Shown here: positions 5,852 to 6,793 of the stretch, one piece after another
Position numbering within the stretch: position 1 is the stretch's first letter
How the letters are laid out: each line of letters opens with the position of its first letter
Assembly: GCA_007129135.1 (NCBI GenBank)
Contig: SKWB01000354.1
Coordinates: 1-6,793 of the forward strand
Direction of reading: 5' to 3'
Length of the DNA: 6,793 nt
Origin: Halococcaceae archaeon
Lineage (GTDB): Archaea > Halobacteriota > Halobacteria > Halobacteriales > Halalkalicoccaceae
Program-made: the position numbers and the translations under genes
The notes under the pieces: model-generated
The model's database searches: none
What the model saw: the letters and a program-made list of their open reading frames with translations, nothing else
What the model was told of the DNA's origin: nothing

Positions 5852-6793
5852 TCAGTCGTCGGCCGGTGCGGGGGAGTCGCCCATCGAGACGCCGGTTCCG
5901 GGTCCGATGTCGATCTCTAGCTCTTCGAGTTTCTCCTCGCTCACGACGCCGTCGACCCAGCCGCGGTGGCTGTAGTACTCCTCTTTCATCTCCGGCAGCT
6001 CGCAGTACTCGCCCTCGCTCGCGCCCTGGCCGGGGATACCGTCCTCGAGGAAGCGCGCCGGCAGCGAGTCGTCCGAGCCGTCGAACCCGATAAGGTTGTT
6101 GTAGTAGCGTTCGAGGTTGTAGATCCGCTCGCCCGCCTTCATCAGTTCGTCCTCGCTTAGGTCGAGGCCGGTCATGCCGTTGTACTGGAGGACGTACTCC
6201 TCGATCCCCTCCGCGAAGGCGTTGAACTTGCAGATGTCGAAGCTGTCACTGATCGCGTGGAGGTCCTGGAAGAGCGCGGTGAGTTCGCCCTTGCCCTCCC
6301 ACTCGTACGGGTCGACCTTCTCCGGGATGCCGAGGATCTCGGCGGCGGGCGTGTAGCCGCGCAGGTGACACGCGCCCCTGTTGGAGGTGGCGTAGGCGAT
6401 CCCCATCCCCTTCATGCAGCGTGGGTCGTAGGCGGCGATCGACTGTCCCTTGACGTCCAGACGGCTGTCGTGGCCGTCGAAGGCGTCGGCGACGCCGATC
6501 TGGCTCTCGCCGAGCGTCTCGGCCAGCTCGTCCTCGCGGTGGGCGATCCGCTCGATCATCGTGATCATCTCGTCGGCGTCGCCCCAGTCGATACCGTCTT
6601 CGATCTTCCCCTCCTCGGTCAGCTCCATCGCCATCGCCATCATGTTGCCGACCTCGATCGTGTCCACCCCGAGGTCGTTACACCGGTCGATCATCACGGC
6701 GATCTTGTCGCGGTCGTCGTTCGCGGAGTTGGTCCCGAGCGCCCAGGCGGACTCGTACTCGAAGGACTCCATCCGGACGTTCATCTCCTCGCC
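5852..6793 (-). CDS. aor: Aldehyde ferredoxin oxidoreductase, C-terminal part (5' end outside window)
   Basis: AOR enzymes oxidise aldehydes to carboxylates with a tungsten bis-pterin cofactor and one [4Fe-4S] cluster, passing electrons to ferredoxin. The visible 313 residues are the C-terminal half of a protein usually near 600. Family landmarks, counted from the visible edge, are EYESAWALGTNSANDDRD (12-29), CNDLGVDTIEVGN (38-50), AYDPRCMKGMGIAYATSNRG (121-140) followed by ACHLRGY, DICKF (186-190), and a C-terminal LPARF...EEYYSHRGW. The Cys in DICKF corresponds to the fourth cluster ligand, and the DPRxMKGMG region contacts the pterin. The Cys-x2-Cys-x3-Cys motif and the N-terminal pterin site lie outside the window. 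The frame continues past the ATG at 6784 to the edge, so that ATG is internal. Haloarchaea often carry several AOR paralogues, and the substrate is unknown. Confidence 0.92.
   Translation of the reverse strand, partial: GEEMNVRMESFEYESAWALGTNSANDDRDKIAVMIDRCNDLGVDTIEVGNMMAMAMELTEEGKIEDGIDWGDADEMITMIERIAHREDELAETLGESQIGVADAFDGHDSRLDVKGQSIAAYDPRCMKGMGIAYATSNRGACHLRGYTPAAEILGIPEKVDPYEWEGKGELTALFQDLHAISDSFDICKFNAFAEGIEEYVLQYNGMTGLDLSEDELMKAGERIYNLERYYNNLIGFDGSDDSLPARFLEDGIPGQGASEGEYCELPEMKEEYYSHRGWVDGVVSEEKLEELEIDIGPGTGVSMGDSPAPADD

Noticed and set aside
1..6793. CRISPR array, insertion sequence or tandem repeats
   Set aside because: No repeated units with regular spacing, transposase motifs or terminal inverted repeats were seen by eye on either strand.

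Overview
The window reads as haloarchaeal chromosome (phylum Halobacteriota). It is very GC-rich, third codon positions are mostly C or G, the proteins are rich in Asp/Glu and poor in Lys, genes are packed with start/stop overlaps, and several genes have a TATA-like element about 25 bases before the start codon with no Shine-Dalgarno, as expected for leaderless haloarchaeal mRNAs. Halalkalicoccus or a related genus is possible, because GH68 enzymes occur there, but the genus cannot be fixed from this sequence.

Left edge (1-1056): the C-terminal end of an unrecognised gene on the plus strand, a short stem-loop right after its stop, then a minus-strand GH68 (levansucrase/invertase family) gene cut off after about half of its catalytic domain. 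It keeps the nucleophile and the transition-state Asp but has lost the part that should hold the acid/base Glu, so it is called a pseudogene. The break near 275-285 looks like an old rearrangement boundary.

Centre-left (1057-1963): a compact plus-strand cluster of three small genes joined by start/stop overlaps. The first is a MoaD/SAMP3-like ubiquitin-fold sulfur carrier or protein modifier. The second is an 86-residue protein that itself ends in Gly-Gly. The third is a 121-residue protein with a Cys-x4-Cys-x-Cys cluster. This is the best candidate in the window for an incompletely described system. The cluster converges on, and overlaps by 29 bases, a minus-strand class III PLP aminotransferase of the diaminobutyrate/GABA type (1935-3356).

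Centre-right (3357-5352): a short divergent promoter region separates the aminotransferase from a long plus-strand XPB/Rad25-family DNA helicase. The acidic tail of the helicase overlaps by 114 bases the 3' end of a convergent CadD-family membrane transporter gene (5239-5820, minus). Upstream of the transporter on the same strand is the C-terminal half of a tungsten-dependent aldehyde ferredoxin oxidoreductase (AOR), which runs off the right edge.

Functional links are loose. The MoaD-like protein could serve pterin-cofactor synthesis, which AOR needs, or protein modification, but the two are 4.5 kb apart and not in one operon. The helicase, aminotransferase and transporter look like independent genes. 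No RNA gene, CRISPR array or insertion sequence was seen, and no stretch longer than 300 bases lacks a gene.
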